NCBI GenBank assembly: GCA_964036275.1
Contig: OZ038435.1
Coordinates: 5,516,987-5,580,986 of the forward strand
Direction: 5' to 3'
From: Litoditis marina
Lineage: Eukaryota; Nematoda; Chromadorea; Rhabditida; Rhabditidae
DNA length: 64,000 nt
The notes below the pieces were generated by a model. It saw only the letters and a program-made list of their open reading frames with translations, made no database searches and had not been told where the DNA came from. The position numbers and the translations under genes were made by a program. This document shows, one piece after another, positions 34,001 through 45,218 of the stretch; position 1 is the first letter of the stretch, and each line of letters opens with the position of its first letter.

Positions 34001-37000
34001 CTAAACAACATTTGGAAAAATCAGCCGATTCGGAGTCAAAAAAGTTTTACACCATGTGGGGGACCCTTATGTGAAAAACAGATTTTGGTCAAAATTGAAA
34101 AATTGTAGTTTCTCGCTGAAACTCTCAGCATCACTCACTCAAAGTGTTCTAAACAACATTTGAAAAAATCAGCCGATTCGGAGTCAAGCTTGCCGCGCAG
34201 CGATACCCACTAGTAAACCTGATTTCCAGTCCCCGAATTATTTACAGCCGCGCAGCGGCTGCTTCAGTAATCGATAATGACGTGCGCTGCGCGCACGCTC
34301 ATTAGGCGCGGCGGGCGCGCCGGCGGCACTAAAACACCCATAACTTGGCTCAAAATGGTCCGATTTTAAAAAACTTTTTTTTAAATAAAAAAGGGCACCG
34401 TGGTGAATAGTTTACAAAAATCATTTATCGCTAGTCCGATCAAATAACCAGAGGCAGGTCTCACGGGTAAATTGTGTAGTCACCGCAAAACCTGATCATA
34501 CCATACATGCGAAAAATAAGCTGTATCGCTGGGTTGGTTTTTACCTACGTGCATGATCTCATCAAAGATTACCATAAGTATATCGAATACATCATTATAT
34601 CCACGAACCTCCTCCTTTTTCTTCAAATTCCGTGCGTTATCGAAGAAACGGTACACTGAATTATAGGGCATACCCAACTCGATGGCTATCTGAAAATAGC
34701 CTAGCCAATTATCTTTCCTCAATTTTTTAGTTTCATTTTGATGCAACTCTTGTGAAGCCAGAAACTCTTTTCACATGATGTAAAAGTTTTGTTTTGGTCT
34801 ACCCACAAATTGGAATGACGCCTGAGACGATCGATATGAATGATCGATATGATACATGTTGATTCTAGCTACTTCTTCAATTTATCACACTTTTCAATAA
34901 AGTGAATGGAGATAATGAAGACGGTCCAGGAAGAATATGTATCACGTTCAAAAGAGCAATACAAATTCTATTTGAAAGCAAGGAACAGAATAATCTTCAA
35001 AGTGGGATACTTTCTAATATCTTACTTTTTCCATTCTTCTCCTAGTCGGCGAAGGATTCTCATTGAACAAGGCATTCAAACGATCTTTCTCTTCGGCTGA
35101 GAACGCTCTTCTGCTCTGAAAAAATCGAATAAAAGCGCATTGCGGATAAACGTGTCGAATAGTTCCAAAACAGTTATAAAACAATAAACAAAGAATATAT
35201 TTTGTTATCTGACGTTACTACATTATGAGTAAAACCCGTTCATGCATTTGAACCGATGAGACCTTGAACCAACCTTAACAGACTTGATCGAAAACGACGA
35301 ACTATTCCGTTTCCTTTCTCCATTATTGTTATGCTCACGCGAAGCCTGAAAAATACAGAATAGTTAATGCTGCCAGTCCGACACACAAACAATTCTAGAG
35401 CCGACACGTGTTCTCACGCCTCTTGAGAAATAAATGTGATACAAGTAATGAAAAATACTCAAATCTTACTCCTGTCCTCTTTGATAGCTTTGGTGTGGCT
35501 TTATCTTCATTCTCAGTACAGCAAGTATCGACAAAAAACTTTTCGGTAAATCAATGTTTTCCCTGAACTCATATGAAATTTTATTTGAACACTGCCAAAG
35601 TCAACTTCCGAATCGTGAGAACTAGACTTATAGGATTTGTCAAACCGTTGTGGACAGCGTACGGTCAAGTAGGGAGGGGCGTGGTTTGACTATCGGCAAG
35701 TATATCTGCATATCTGTGATCTACACATTCTCTCATTTGCTGGCAAATAATCGAAATCCGCTTCAAAAATCAACGACTGCATTTCTGAATCGATTCGGTC
35801 AGTTGCTGTCTACGTTGAGGCGATGCAGACTGTACCTTACTCTCCTCCTTTCCCTTTTCAATCTCCACAATGGCTGGGACAGCCTTTTGTCGCTGGCGAT
35901 AGATCCAGTTTGTCACTGAATGACGGTTGACCTGCAGACTTTCAGCCAACTGGAACATGAAACAACGAAATGTAGGCAGGCCTCCAACTTTGAGGGGATC
36001 AAATTGACCCAGTGGTCGACGTTTTTGGCAATAAAATTAATAAATCAGGGCTTTGAGGCATTATTTTGGGGAGATGAAATCCATTGACTACAGTCTGCTT
36101 AGATTTTGGGAGATACAAACAATAGGCGCCGTTTAGACCCGTACATTTTGAAGAACAACAAATATTAACACTATCTTGACCACGTCTCAATATCCTCTAC
36201 TCTTCTGACGATGAAAATTGGACAATGAAACCAAAAAATATATATACATGGATGACAAAACTGCATGACCTACATCATTTAACTCTTGTCCTCCGATTTC
36301 AGGATTCTCCTTGAACGCCTTCACCAAGCAGCGCACCTGGCTCGCCGTGAACCTACGATAATTCTGTGCACAGCGCGTGCGTCGCTCTAACTCTGAAGGC
36401 AATAAATCAAAAATGCAGACACATGTGAAACCTCTCTCAACTGTCTCAAAAATTTAAGAGAATAGTGAGATACTACAACATTCAGTAACACTAAAAAATA
36501 GTTATCTCGATATTTATAGTTTCTAATGGCTGTTTTCATGTCTACCTGTGAATATAATTTGAAGAAAACACAATCAGGCCACCTGCGTAACCGCCCGCAA
36601 CATACCCAAATCTTTCCCCGGAGGTATTTCTTTCGGCGTCAAATGTTGATCCTTCTTCAACTTTAGACGTCTTCGAAAGTTATAGACAGTCTTCATTACG
36701 TCAGATTTGGACACTTTTAGTTCGTCCGCCCACTGCAAACAAAAGAAAAGCTCGAGATTGTCGAGATATCAGGATTAATGATTAAAAACAGGTTAAAAAG
36801 AGTTTGAGTAAAATCAAATATGCATTTTGCCTCTATCCCACTTGTACTTCGAACCACCCTAAGTATCAAATATCTCATTAGCAAAACGCATTTGACAGTT
36901 GAGCACGAAAAAATCTATTTTTTTAACACGATTACAATTGTACACTGAGCTAGATTAGAGCTGGGAAAGATATAATAAAATAAACACAACAACGAACAAC

Positions 37001-40000
37001 CAACTTTTCCATACTGGCCTCTCGTGGGACGCGGGTTCTCCACATAAAAAGACTTGAGCTGGATCATTTGCTCGTCTGTCAGAGTAACCTAAAATTGGGC
37101 TAGAACCGCAGACGTATTAATCAAATTTATAAAAAATACATACAATTCTTATATCAAATTATTACCTAGTCGTTGTGCACAACGTTTCAATGTAGTACGT
37201 TGCGCACATACCACCGTTTCAATGTATCCGCTTGGAATAAGACAAATGTCAGAATTAACAAAGAGTGGTGGCAAACGGGCACAAAGTAGCTAAGAATATT
37301 GAACACTATTGGGATTCGGCCAACTGGTTGAGTGAATATTACCTGTCTATCCGAAATATCCGCGTGTGTCTCCAATAGATCCATCACGGACGCAAAGCCG
37401 CCTGTAACTACGGCATTTCTAGAGTCAACATCATACACCAGTAAAGTTGTCCAAATCCGAATAGTCAGATAATTTCGAAAAACGGACTACCTTTTCGCCG
37501 AAAATAAGAAAACCGGTCTACTTTTGATGGAAAAATCAGAAATCTTCACGTGTTCACATCTAAAACGAACTACTTTTTGTCGCTTAGTCGGACCTTACTG
37601 GTACGGTCAATATACATTTGGCCCAGCATAGATCACTCGAACACGAAATGCAGAAAGAGGTCATATTGTGATTGTGAAAGAATGATTTTTCATTGTCGTT
37701 TGATATCCCCTCCGTTCCTTAAAAAAGGACCAGACGAGAAAAGTGTTGCTATTCTGAATGGAGAAAAACAGAGCAGCACAGCGTCATTGTAATTTACACA
37801 ACTGGGCCCACCGTGCACCACTGCTGTCAGAAACTTTTGACTAGCACCTTTGGAAGACTATAGTTATTGTCATTCCCACTGAGATCTTGGCTCTTGGCTA
37901 CGTGAATTTAGCACGCTAGAACGATGGGAACTATATAGAACACTCACATTTTTCGACGAGGTCATTCATTTGCTTTAGGTCGAAGAATATCTCGACCACA
38001 CGTGTGCTTATTCGAAGGCGTGCAGCTGCCTGAAACAGTACAGGAAATAGTCCCCACAGCTGCCAGATCACCACCTAATTCTACGTTTCAATGGTTGAAT
38101 GTTATCATCTACTCGCATGAGCGAGTACTGAAAATAATACCTTCTCTTATTCAGACATTATACAAATGTTAATCGATAAAGCGCGATTTTTCCTTCATCA
38201 AATCAAAACGAAACCGCCAGAAACTGAAGAACTACTACTATACAATATAGAACTGAAACCTAAAAATTAGCAGTCACTTTACAACATATTTTTCTAGAAC
38301 TCTTACCACTCTCATGTCAGAGCAGGATGGTTGTCGGTTCGAGGCATAGATTTCCTCCAAAACTTCATCAACCGTCTGAAAAAATATTTACAGACGCACT
38401 CCAAGGATTTAAACATTTGATCGCGATAACGTAAGAAATGTCTGCGACAGTTGTAACGTAGTATACCCATACTCGCAGACCCAGGAAAACGTTCAATGCA
38501 CAAAACAGGCTTCTTTTTGGTCAACTTCGAGAGAAATATCCAAAGATGACAACTTCTGAGTTTGATACAAAATCAATCATCGTTTTCTTTGAAAACATCG
38601 GTTCTGTTAGAAGAGAAGGGATAGATATTATTTGATTATTTGGTCACTCCCTATACCTTTTCATCTACGTCATATCGGCATTTCAATTTCTTCGCTCCTT
38701 GACTACTCCGACTAGAGTTCGATTCTTCCTCATCCACTTCTTCATCTTCGTCGTCATTTTCTTCAGGCGATGTTTCACAACCAGACCCTAAATCAGCGAA
38801 ACCCCATTAGAATTATAACCACAATAGAATTTATTCGCGATTGAACACGTGAATTTTCACATAATATGTGGCACTCAAAATGGAGAGAAAAGTTCGCGGG
38901 TGGAAATTGTGTGGGTGCTGAGTGTATGTCTGTACCACCAGGCGCTTCTGGTACTCTCTACGATGGGTGACCACTGACTACCAAAAAGTTCACCGACCCC
39001 ACCGAGCCGTTACAACTCCTCCCCTTTAAAAAATAGAAAGTCACCGAAAAATTTGAAATATTCTTCTAAATTGGAAAAAGTCCACGGAAATTAACCCCCC
39101 CCCCCCCCCCCCTAAAAAATGTTGCACGCGTGAACCGTGAAACTTGTGATCACTTCTGTCTACTGTCTGTAGTTTGTAGTACTATGCTCTATTTTCCAGC
39201 ATATTCTTAAATAATTTTATAGATAGAATTTATTATTTACATTTAATTTATTTAATAACGTGATTCTTGTTACCTTAATTTTGTTTATTTCATAGCTGGC
39301 AATCTGGTCACTTCCCCCAACCCCTACTCTATACTCACAGTCCGGGTCGTGGGGATCGTCAGCCGCCCCGTCATCTTCCAATTCCTCTTCCTCATCTTCT
39401 TCTTCATAGTCATGATCATGATCGACTTCGCGTTCCATATTGTTCAATTGATCGTCGAACTGAAAAAAAGACCCGTACACCAATAAGGTTCGAGTATTCG
39501 ACCAAACATAGTCTATTTTCAAGTTTGAACCCCTGAAATTTGAAGATTCTGCATCAACTGGGGTATGAATACTTTCTTCTCTCAGCGCCTCAGACATATT
39601 CTGAAGCATTGTGTAGGTTATAGTGTTCTCGGTGAATTAGGGATCCTCTGCCCCCTCGCGAACAAATCTCGGCTCGGTCCCTTTCTCCGTCCAATGGTGC
39701 CAAAAGTTGATAAACCCCCATTTCACTGGGGCATTGCACCTATAACCTGAAGAGACCGAGCTGCGTCTGGCACTGGTTCAAACCAGTTTCAAATGGAAAA
39801 ACATATGAAATCCAGGAAACAGGCATTTACAGCGCAACTGGTCATTATTGACAATAGTCGTTTGAAAAGTCGTATATCCGTTGCAGTGAGTATTTTGATA
39901 TAATATAGGCCGGTTACTTTTGAAAAATAGACAAACATTAGCGTATGATTGCAACGAAACATACCTCTGAACGTGGTTCACATTTCACTTCATCAGCAAC

Positions 40001-43000
40001 TTCGAGTTTGACCTCCTTCTCGAGAGGACCATCCTGACTCATGTTTGTGAGAGCGGGAATCTGTAAACACCACCTCAGTGCCCCACGAATTGAAAATTAC
40101 GCAACCTCCACTATTGGCGATAAAAGTAATCCTTTTTTTGAATATTTCCGGCTACTCGGACAATTTACCGGGGGATGGTAATATAAAAGAATAGGATATA
40201 ATAGAATAGTACAAACCTCGACGGCGGCTCGTGCGATTTTTAAAGGCCCAGAAACGGAAGGACGTTCGCAATTATTCGGCTGCTCCTCTTCGTCTACCAA
40301 CTTACGAGGCTGAAACTAACAAAATGAGGGCTCTAAATGAAACCCCGAACTTTCCCACCATCACTCATCACATTAATAGAAAACAAGTATTCAAATGGTT
40401 GTCACTCCACATTAACTGGGTTAGATCCACCCAATACTCTTATGGAGGTACACACCACACACGAGCTGGTGAGATACTTCATCAATACTATAACTTTTGT
40501 AGATAGCATATATTAATATTTGGTTATGTAATACATTCATCCTGAACTAATTTCATTCTTTCTGGGTATTTAATGACAGAGCTAGAGCTTAGCATGATTG
40601 GGATAGTGTAGGTTCAACGATTTGAAGAGTAAAACACCCCACCCAATGAAAAAGCAGTAGGTCTAGGTCTAGGTTATTATCCTATAAACCCGAAAATGTC
40701 GGAACTCGGAAAGTTAAGGGTTCCCCAGCCAACCTAACGGAAAAGTTAAGGGTCTCCTGGTCAGATAACCTGAGGTTATCGCAGAATCGCACCTATGAAG
40801 CATAGACAAATATGCTCACAATAGGATTCTTACAAGTTATTTACACTGTAATACATTCATTCTGGACTAACTTTATTCTGGTCCACCTCATACTCGTCAT
40901 ATATTACCAGACTTCTAGCCAGCTAAGACACTAATGCTCACATTCTACACCAGCAGCTAACATAGGACCACTTTAATGGAGGGCCCATAGCATCACCTAT
41001 TTTTCATTCAAATCAGGATTTTGCACTACCTTAATCTCGACAATACGGTTTAAGTCCACATAAATCTACCTCATTCCCGTCATTTGATCTGAAAGACAGA
41101 GTTAGACCTTAGACAAAGTACAAAGCTCACATTCGAATTCTTCCGTCTATTTTCTTTCCTGGCTGGTTTCACTGCTGCCACGGGCTGACGAGTAACATGC
41201 GCTGGATGAACGGTAACCTTCCTGGTAACCACGACTTTGATGGAACCATTCGCTAATACCTCCACGTTCTATAAATAATTATATATAATCCAATCATTGA
41301 ACTCGAAAATACGCAACAAAAAAAACACGAAAAAATCCCATTCCCCTGAAAGCACACATATGTGCTTTCATGTTGTTTTCTTCGGAACATAAATGCCAAT
41401 ATTCTCCTTATCTGAGATTTTTCTCATTTGCCGATAAATATTGTTCAACATACTCATTCACCAGTGACCAGTACCGAGCATTGTGGAGAAGAGAACCCAT
41501 TTTGAGGTTAACATACGTGAAATTCCAATATTTTCACGCGTGTAGTGTGTTATAAATAGAAAAAGAATTGGGTGCTCCATGTTTTCGACCACTTCGACTC
41601 GGTTCATAACTCACACATCAGTAAGGTGCGAACATTTCACAAAAAACAAAAACTCGGACAACATCATTGATGTATGAACGTACTCCTCGAAAGCCGTTGA
41701 ACAGCTCCGTGATGGTGTGGGCCCAACGTTGACAAGCGTCGCCGGTCACTCGTACAGTTCCGTTGCTGGTCAAATTGTGACAGTCCAACATGTGCTGTAC
41801 CATCTGCAACCATTGTTTGTCAACATAATCCATCCAAGCTCTCCGAATAACCTTTTTCTAATATCCGGAACATTTGCCGTTTCTGGATGTAAAATCAGTA
41901 ATTTTCACTATTTCACCATTGAAATAGAAAATCCTTTCTATAGAATAGTCACATGACCATACTGTTGTATATTTTTCAAGTCAATTTGCGTACTTTCGTA
42001 CAACTAGCAACCTGGCTCTACGGTGCTCACTAAATAGCAACGTTGTATACAAAAAAAGTTTGATAAGTGAAGTGAAAAATGATAGACCCGGCTCTGCAGC
42101 TCTTCTTATCCTAACGATAACTCACCACAAACTGATTGTTCGACTCATAATTGCATAATTGACAGTATCTCGGCAAACCTTCAGAGTGACAGGTCACAAC
42201 ATGTGTCAGAATTTCACTCCTGAAATATGAAGATCACTTTTAAGCTATCACGACTAACAGATCTTGTCAATGGTAATCTGAAAGGTTCATTAATATAAGT
42301 ATCTTTACACATTCCGTAAGATGAACAATAATACTATCCCAAAATCGAGACACATTTACAGAATCAATACTCGAGTACAACAAATTATGGCTATCCTATT
42401 TCAGTTTTCAGCATAATGTACATACTAGAAAAACAAAATATACTCATTAAATATCCTGAACAACTCACGTTTTCACGTGCGAACAGCATCTTTTACATGC
42501 TGTCAGCGTAGCAGTTGGTCGTAGGGGGACCCTACTGGAGATACTTCTACCCACGGCAGGGGAAAAGTGCGAGAATGAGGTGGAGACCGCGGGAGATTCA
42601 GATAACCCAATAGAAGGCTGACGTCCAGTCTGAATGGGTCGGGGGAACGGCGCTCCCGATTCAGATGCTGAAAAACGTGATACTTTGAAAGATGTATGCA
42701 TTCTGCAGTTGAGTAGTCTGAACAGTCATTAGCCTGAAAAAAATAAACGGACTTTTTCTTTCGATAATCAGAGAAATTGACTGTCTTTCAGGCAAAACCA
42801 TCACTTTTCAGTGTTTCAACTTAGAAACGGACTCCTCACAACACAACAATTAATCAACAATAAAAAATTTCCCACGAACGCACGTCGAATGCCAACTCGG
42901 ACAGGTAGAGGTCCATGTGCTTTTTGGAGAAAGGCCAGCCGAGCGGGTGGCATACCAATGGGTCCCTTCCTGAATGGTTTTCCAATGGGAACTGTACCAT

Positions 43001-44462
43001 ATGGGGATATGGGGCAGGAGGGGGTAGTTATCGGCACCCTGTAATAGAAATACATATTAATTCGGATAAGGAGACCGTTTATAGACAAAAAAGAATAACA
43101 ATTGATAGAACATCCCCACACACTACGTAGGATGATTGTTTTCTGTTTCTTATCTAAAAAAGTGGACGTTAATTTAATGGCCGTCGTGCTTCACGAGGTC
43201 GGTCAAATCTGACAAACAGTTTTATATTATAGTTTCCACGTTTGACGTCAACTTGAGGGATACACCGCCAAGGGTCTCATATTCGTCTTAAAATATCGTG
43301 CCCCCTCCATCTTTCTTGAGCGGTGACCTCTCGGGAACAGGTTTTGCCTATATTCTGCTAATTTTCTATTTTTTAACTAGCGACCTCTATTTTTCTATGA
43401 ATTTGTTCGTGATCCTCTATCGCACGAGAGGCCTTGACGGTGTATCAACGTTACTAACTATTATTTAATTTACACCCAATAACGCAGTAACCAGTGTACC
43501 TGGCGTTTCCATGCCATTGAGTGTTGATTGATGGCGAGGGAAACTGTGTGTCGGCAGGGTGAGAGGCAGTGGTCCCTGTATTGTTCCTAGCAAACAGCGA
43601 CAACGCTTTGTTGGCAACGGACGCATCGACTTCACATGCTGGAAACAGGTCAATCAAGATTTATTCTTCATTCATTCACGTCATATTGATGCAAAATGGT
43701 GTTTTCTATAGCTTTCTAGTGATTTTTCTCAACATCTCATCGTTGCAGACAAGACACAAAAACGGAATGTAAATTAGTGAACGAATCATTATTTAAAAAT
43801 GTGACTAGTCAAGAACAATCTGAAAAAATGTTATTTTGGTCGTTGGGCAGAGAACTTTGAATGAAATCACCCAGATACCTCAAACAGCAGTTTGAATTGG
43901 TAGTTTTAGGTGATTAGATAACCACCATCTAACGCCTTGCTTTATATACCTCCGATCGGGTGCTCCGAGGAACTCCAAGCAAATTTTTTTGCAGAAAATA
44001 GGTTGCCGGCAGGCGGCAGTTCCGTGGAAAACCGACGGAGCGCCCGAAACAGCTACAAAAGTCCGCGGAACGACCGCATGTTTGTCTGAGTTGCCAACAG
44101 TGTGCTTTTACCGCTTATAAAAATTTGCACCCGTTATCCGTTTCTGTCAATTGTATACGAATTTCAGGAAAGCGAGAACAAACAGTTTGAAACAGTCTGA
44201 GTATCCCTGAATCTTTTTCTCGTCAAAGAAGGATTAATCAGCCCGCTACAAAAATAGCTGGCGAATTGTCTAAGGACACTTTTGCAGTTCAGCTGAGAAT
44301 GCATTCACTCAATCTCATAACAATTAAAGCTGAGCGGCATGTTTTAAACGGAAGTGCAGTGGTATAAAAGACGTGATGGCATAGACAAAATTAGACGAAC
44401 AACAAACCTTTTTGGGCAGCAGGAAGAGATTTGAGAGGGGCATCGCCCTCTTCGGAATCCAT
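28065..44462 (-). CDS. ZHX-like protein: two C2H2 zinc fingers and five homeodomains
   Basis: Twenty-six exons, 5' to 3': 44462-44408, 43638-43500, 43038-42956, 42667-42469, 42219-42126, 41803-41684, 41268-41131, 40309-40217, 40060-39965, 39459-39339, 38787-38657, 38375-38307, 38029-37948, 37401-37343, 37088-37005, 36732-36583, 36390-36274, 35949-35836, 35345-35274, 35115-35026, 34689-34609, 29874-29758, 29309-29226, 28857-28770, 28474-28402, 28143-28065. Every junction keeps phase, giving 875 aa. Zinc finger 1 has C150, C153, H165, H170; finger 2 has C178, C181, H194, H199. An acidic region covers about 345-405. Homeodomain-like segments lie at about 414-470, 490-546, 572-632, 673-729 and 742-793, with helix-3 signatures VVEIFFDLKQ, VMKTVYNFRRR, VTNWIYRQRQK, VYRFFDNARNLKK and VVTYWFQKR. 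The order and length match vertebrate ZHX1-3 (837-956 aa), known as nuclear transcriptional repressors. A multi-homeodomain protein of independent origin is the alternative. The weakest points are exons 2-3, two unusual splice sites and the 4.7-kb intron, which could hide an exon. Confidence 0.85.
28499..28722. mobile_element. MITE-like element, family D, copy in a ZHX-like intron
   Basis: The left end is TAGTTTCGGTCATTCCTACT and the right end is, inverted, GTGGGAATGAAACGAACTA. The inner bases ACTGAGAC and GTCTCAGT pair. Related termini bound 45933-46165, and a single end occurs near 37868. Confidence 0.6.
29554..29730. mobile_element. MITE-like element, family A, copy 2 (ZHX-like intron)
   Basis: It starts TACACAGAACGAGCGTC and ends GGTCTGAGTA. 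It shares the body of 22099-22278 with more divergence. Confidence 0.7.
31553..31615 (+). repeat. tRNA-like sequence (SINE head or tRNA pseudogene)
   Basis: An A-box-like GATAGCACAGCGATTGCG is followed 25 bp later by a perfect B-box, GGTTCGATCCC, at 31599-31609. The T arm is well formed (GCGGG pairing with CCCGC). The middle resembles a tRNA-Cys anticodon arm (TTTGACTGCAG), but that stem does not close, so a functional tRNA is unlikely. Confidence 0.5.
33283..34186 (+). repeat. Tandem array of 148-149 bp units
   Basis: The anchor ACTCACTCAAAGTGTTC (or CTCGAAGTG) recurs with spacings of 149, 149, 102, 149, 148 and 148 bp. Each unit carries GATTCGGAGTCAAAAAAG and CACCATGTGGGGGACCC. One unit is shortened to 102 bp by an internal loss. 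Frames within it repeat only because the DNA does; 148-149 bp is not a multiple of three. Confidence 0.92.
37437..37602. mobile_element. MITE-like element, family E, in a ZHX-like intron
   Basis: The left end is ACCAGTAAAGTTGTCC and the right end GGACCTTACTGGT, inverted. A second pair, GGACTACCTTTTCGCCG against CGAACTACTTTTTGTCG, lies further in on the same arms. It is 35 bp from the exon at 37343-37401. Confidence 0.65.
39095..39112. repeat. C(18) homopolymer in a ZHX-like intron
   Basis: Eighteen consecutive C residues. Length here is likely to be polymorphic or uncertain in the assembly. Confidence 0.9.
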
Positions 44463-45218
44463 TTAGAGAAGGTTGTGCTAAATAGAAGTTATGATGACAT
44501 TTCAGCAAACACAGCACACAGTAGGCTAGATAGATATTGCTGATCATTCACTTTGCCTAATCACCTAATCTACCTTAGCCGAGAGCCGACCATCTCACGG
44601 CGGAGAGGTCACGCTACTTCTGTTTATGACCAATAGCCACGTATTTTCGGAATGTTCAGAAACACCCGATCAACAAATACTGAAAAATTAACCACTTAAA
44701 TAATTAATAATGATATATAAATCGAAAAAATTTAATGCAAAAAACGCCTGAAAAAAATATTAGAGTACGTGGATGTCACTTGACAGGTAAAGCCCGGACA
44801 TCAAAGTAGTCGCTTCCACGGTGACGCATCATGCATCATGTTTACTGCTTTGGTCTCTTATTTTTCGGCGAAAGGTCATGTAGCGCGCAACAACTTTATA
44901 TTTGTAGTCTGACGCGTAGTTTGATAGTCGAACTCTTTCCAGAATCGGTAAATACTACAACCATTCAGATGTATCCGTTAATCTTCCGAGAGATGAATGG
45001 TTCCTAAGACTAACAAATGTACAAAACATAAACGACACGAAACGACAAGTCGGAAGCTGTTTTCCGGCTGGTGATACATCGTAATAACAGTTTGAGGAAG
45101 ATGGAAGACCTCTCTTTTCTTTTCTTTCGATTATTCTGTTATGCAAATCACAACAAATGAGAATAAATATTTATTAATGTGCATTGGATGTCTTTTTTCA
45201 GTTTTGAATGAAGTTTTC
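44463..45218. other. Intergenic region between the FRMPD-like and ZHX-like genes
   Basis: Both flanking genes are on the minus strand. It holds the 3' end of the FRMPD-like gene, with a minus-strand AATAAA at 45175-45170 about 45 bp after its stop, and the ZHX-like promoter and 5' UTR. No other exon was recognised. Confidence 0.5.
45170..45175 (-). promoter_or_regulatory. Candidate AATAAA poly(A) signal for the FRMPD-like gene
   Basis: An exact AATAAA on the minus strand about 45 bp downstream of the TGA at 45221-45219. Confidence 0.65.

Larger units (their letters stand above)
29875..34608. other. 4.7-kb intron of the ZHX-like gene: GC patches, tRNA-like sequence and tandem array
   Basis: This is by far the longest intron in that gene. 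It is AT-rich with sharp islands of alternating GC (near 29985, 30272, 30437, 31047, 31486, 33129, 34198, 34280 and 34305), a tRNA-like sequence at 31553-31615 and the tandem array at 33283-34186. Open frames here are not coding-like and show no splice support. Confidence 0.6.

Noticed and set aside
33071..34108. Series of similar open frames (KSADSESKKFLHHVGDPYVK type)
   Set aside because: They repeat only because they lie in the 148-149 bp tandem array; unit length is not a multiple of three and there is no splice or codon evidence.
41064..41084. Possible 19-nt microexon in the ZHX-like gene
   Set aside because: It has splice-like borders, but including it breaks the frame, while skipping it joins exons 41268-41131 and 40309-40217 in phase.
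42816..43121. 101-aa minus-strand open frame read as one exon
   Set aside because: Only the part 42956-43038, between a TTACAG acceptor and a GTATG donor, fits the phases of the ZHX-like gene; the rest is intron read-through.
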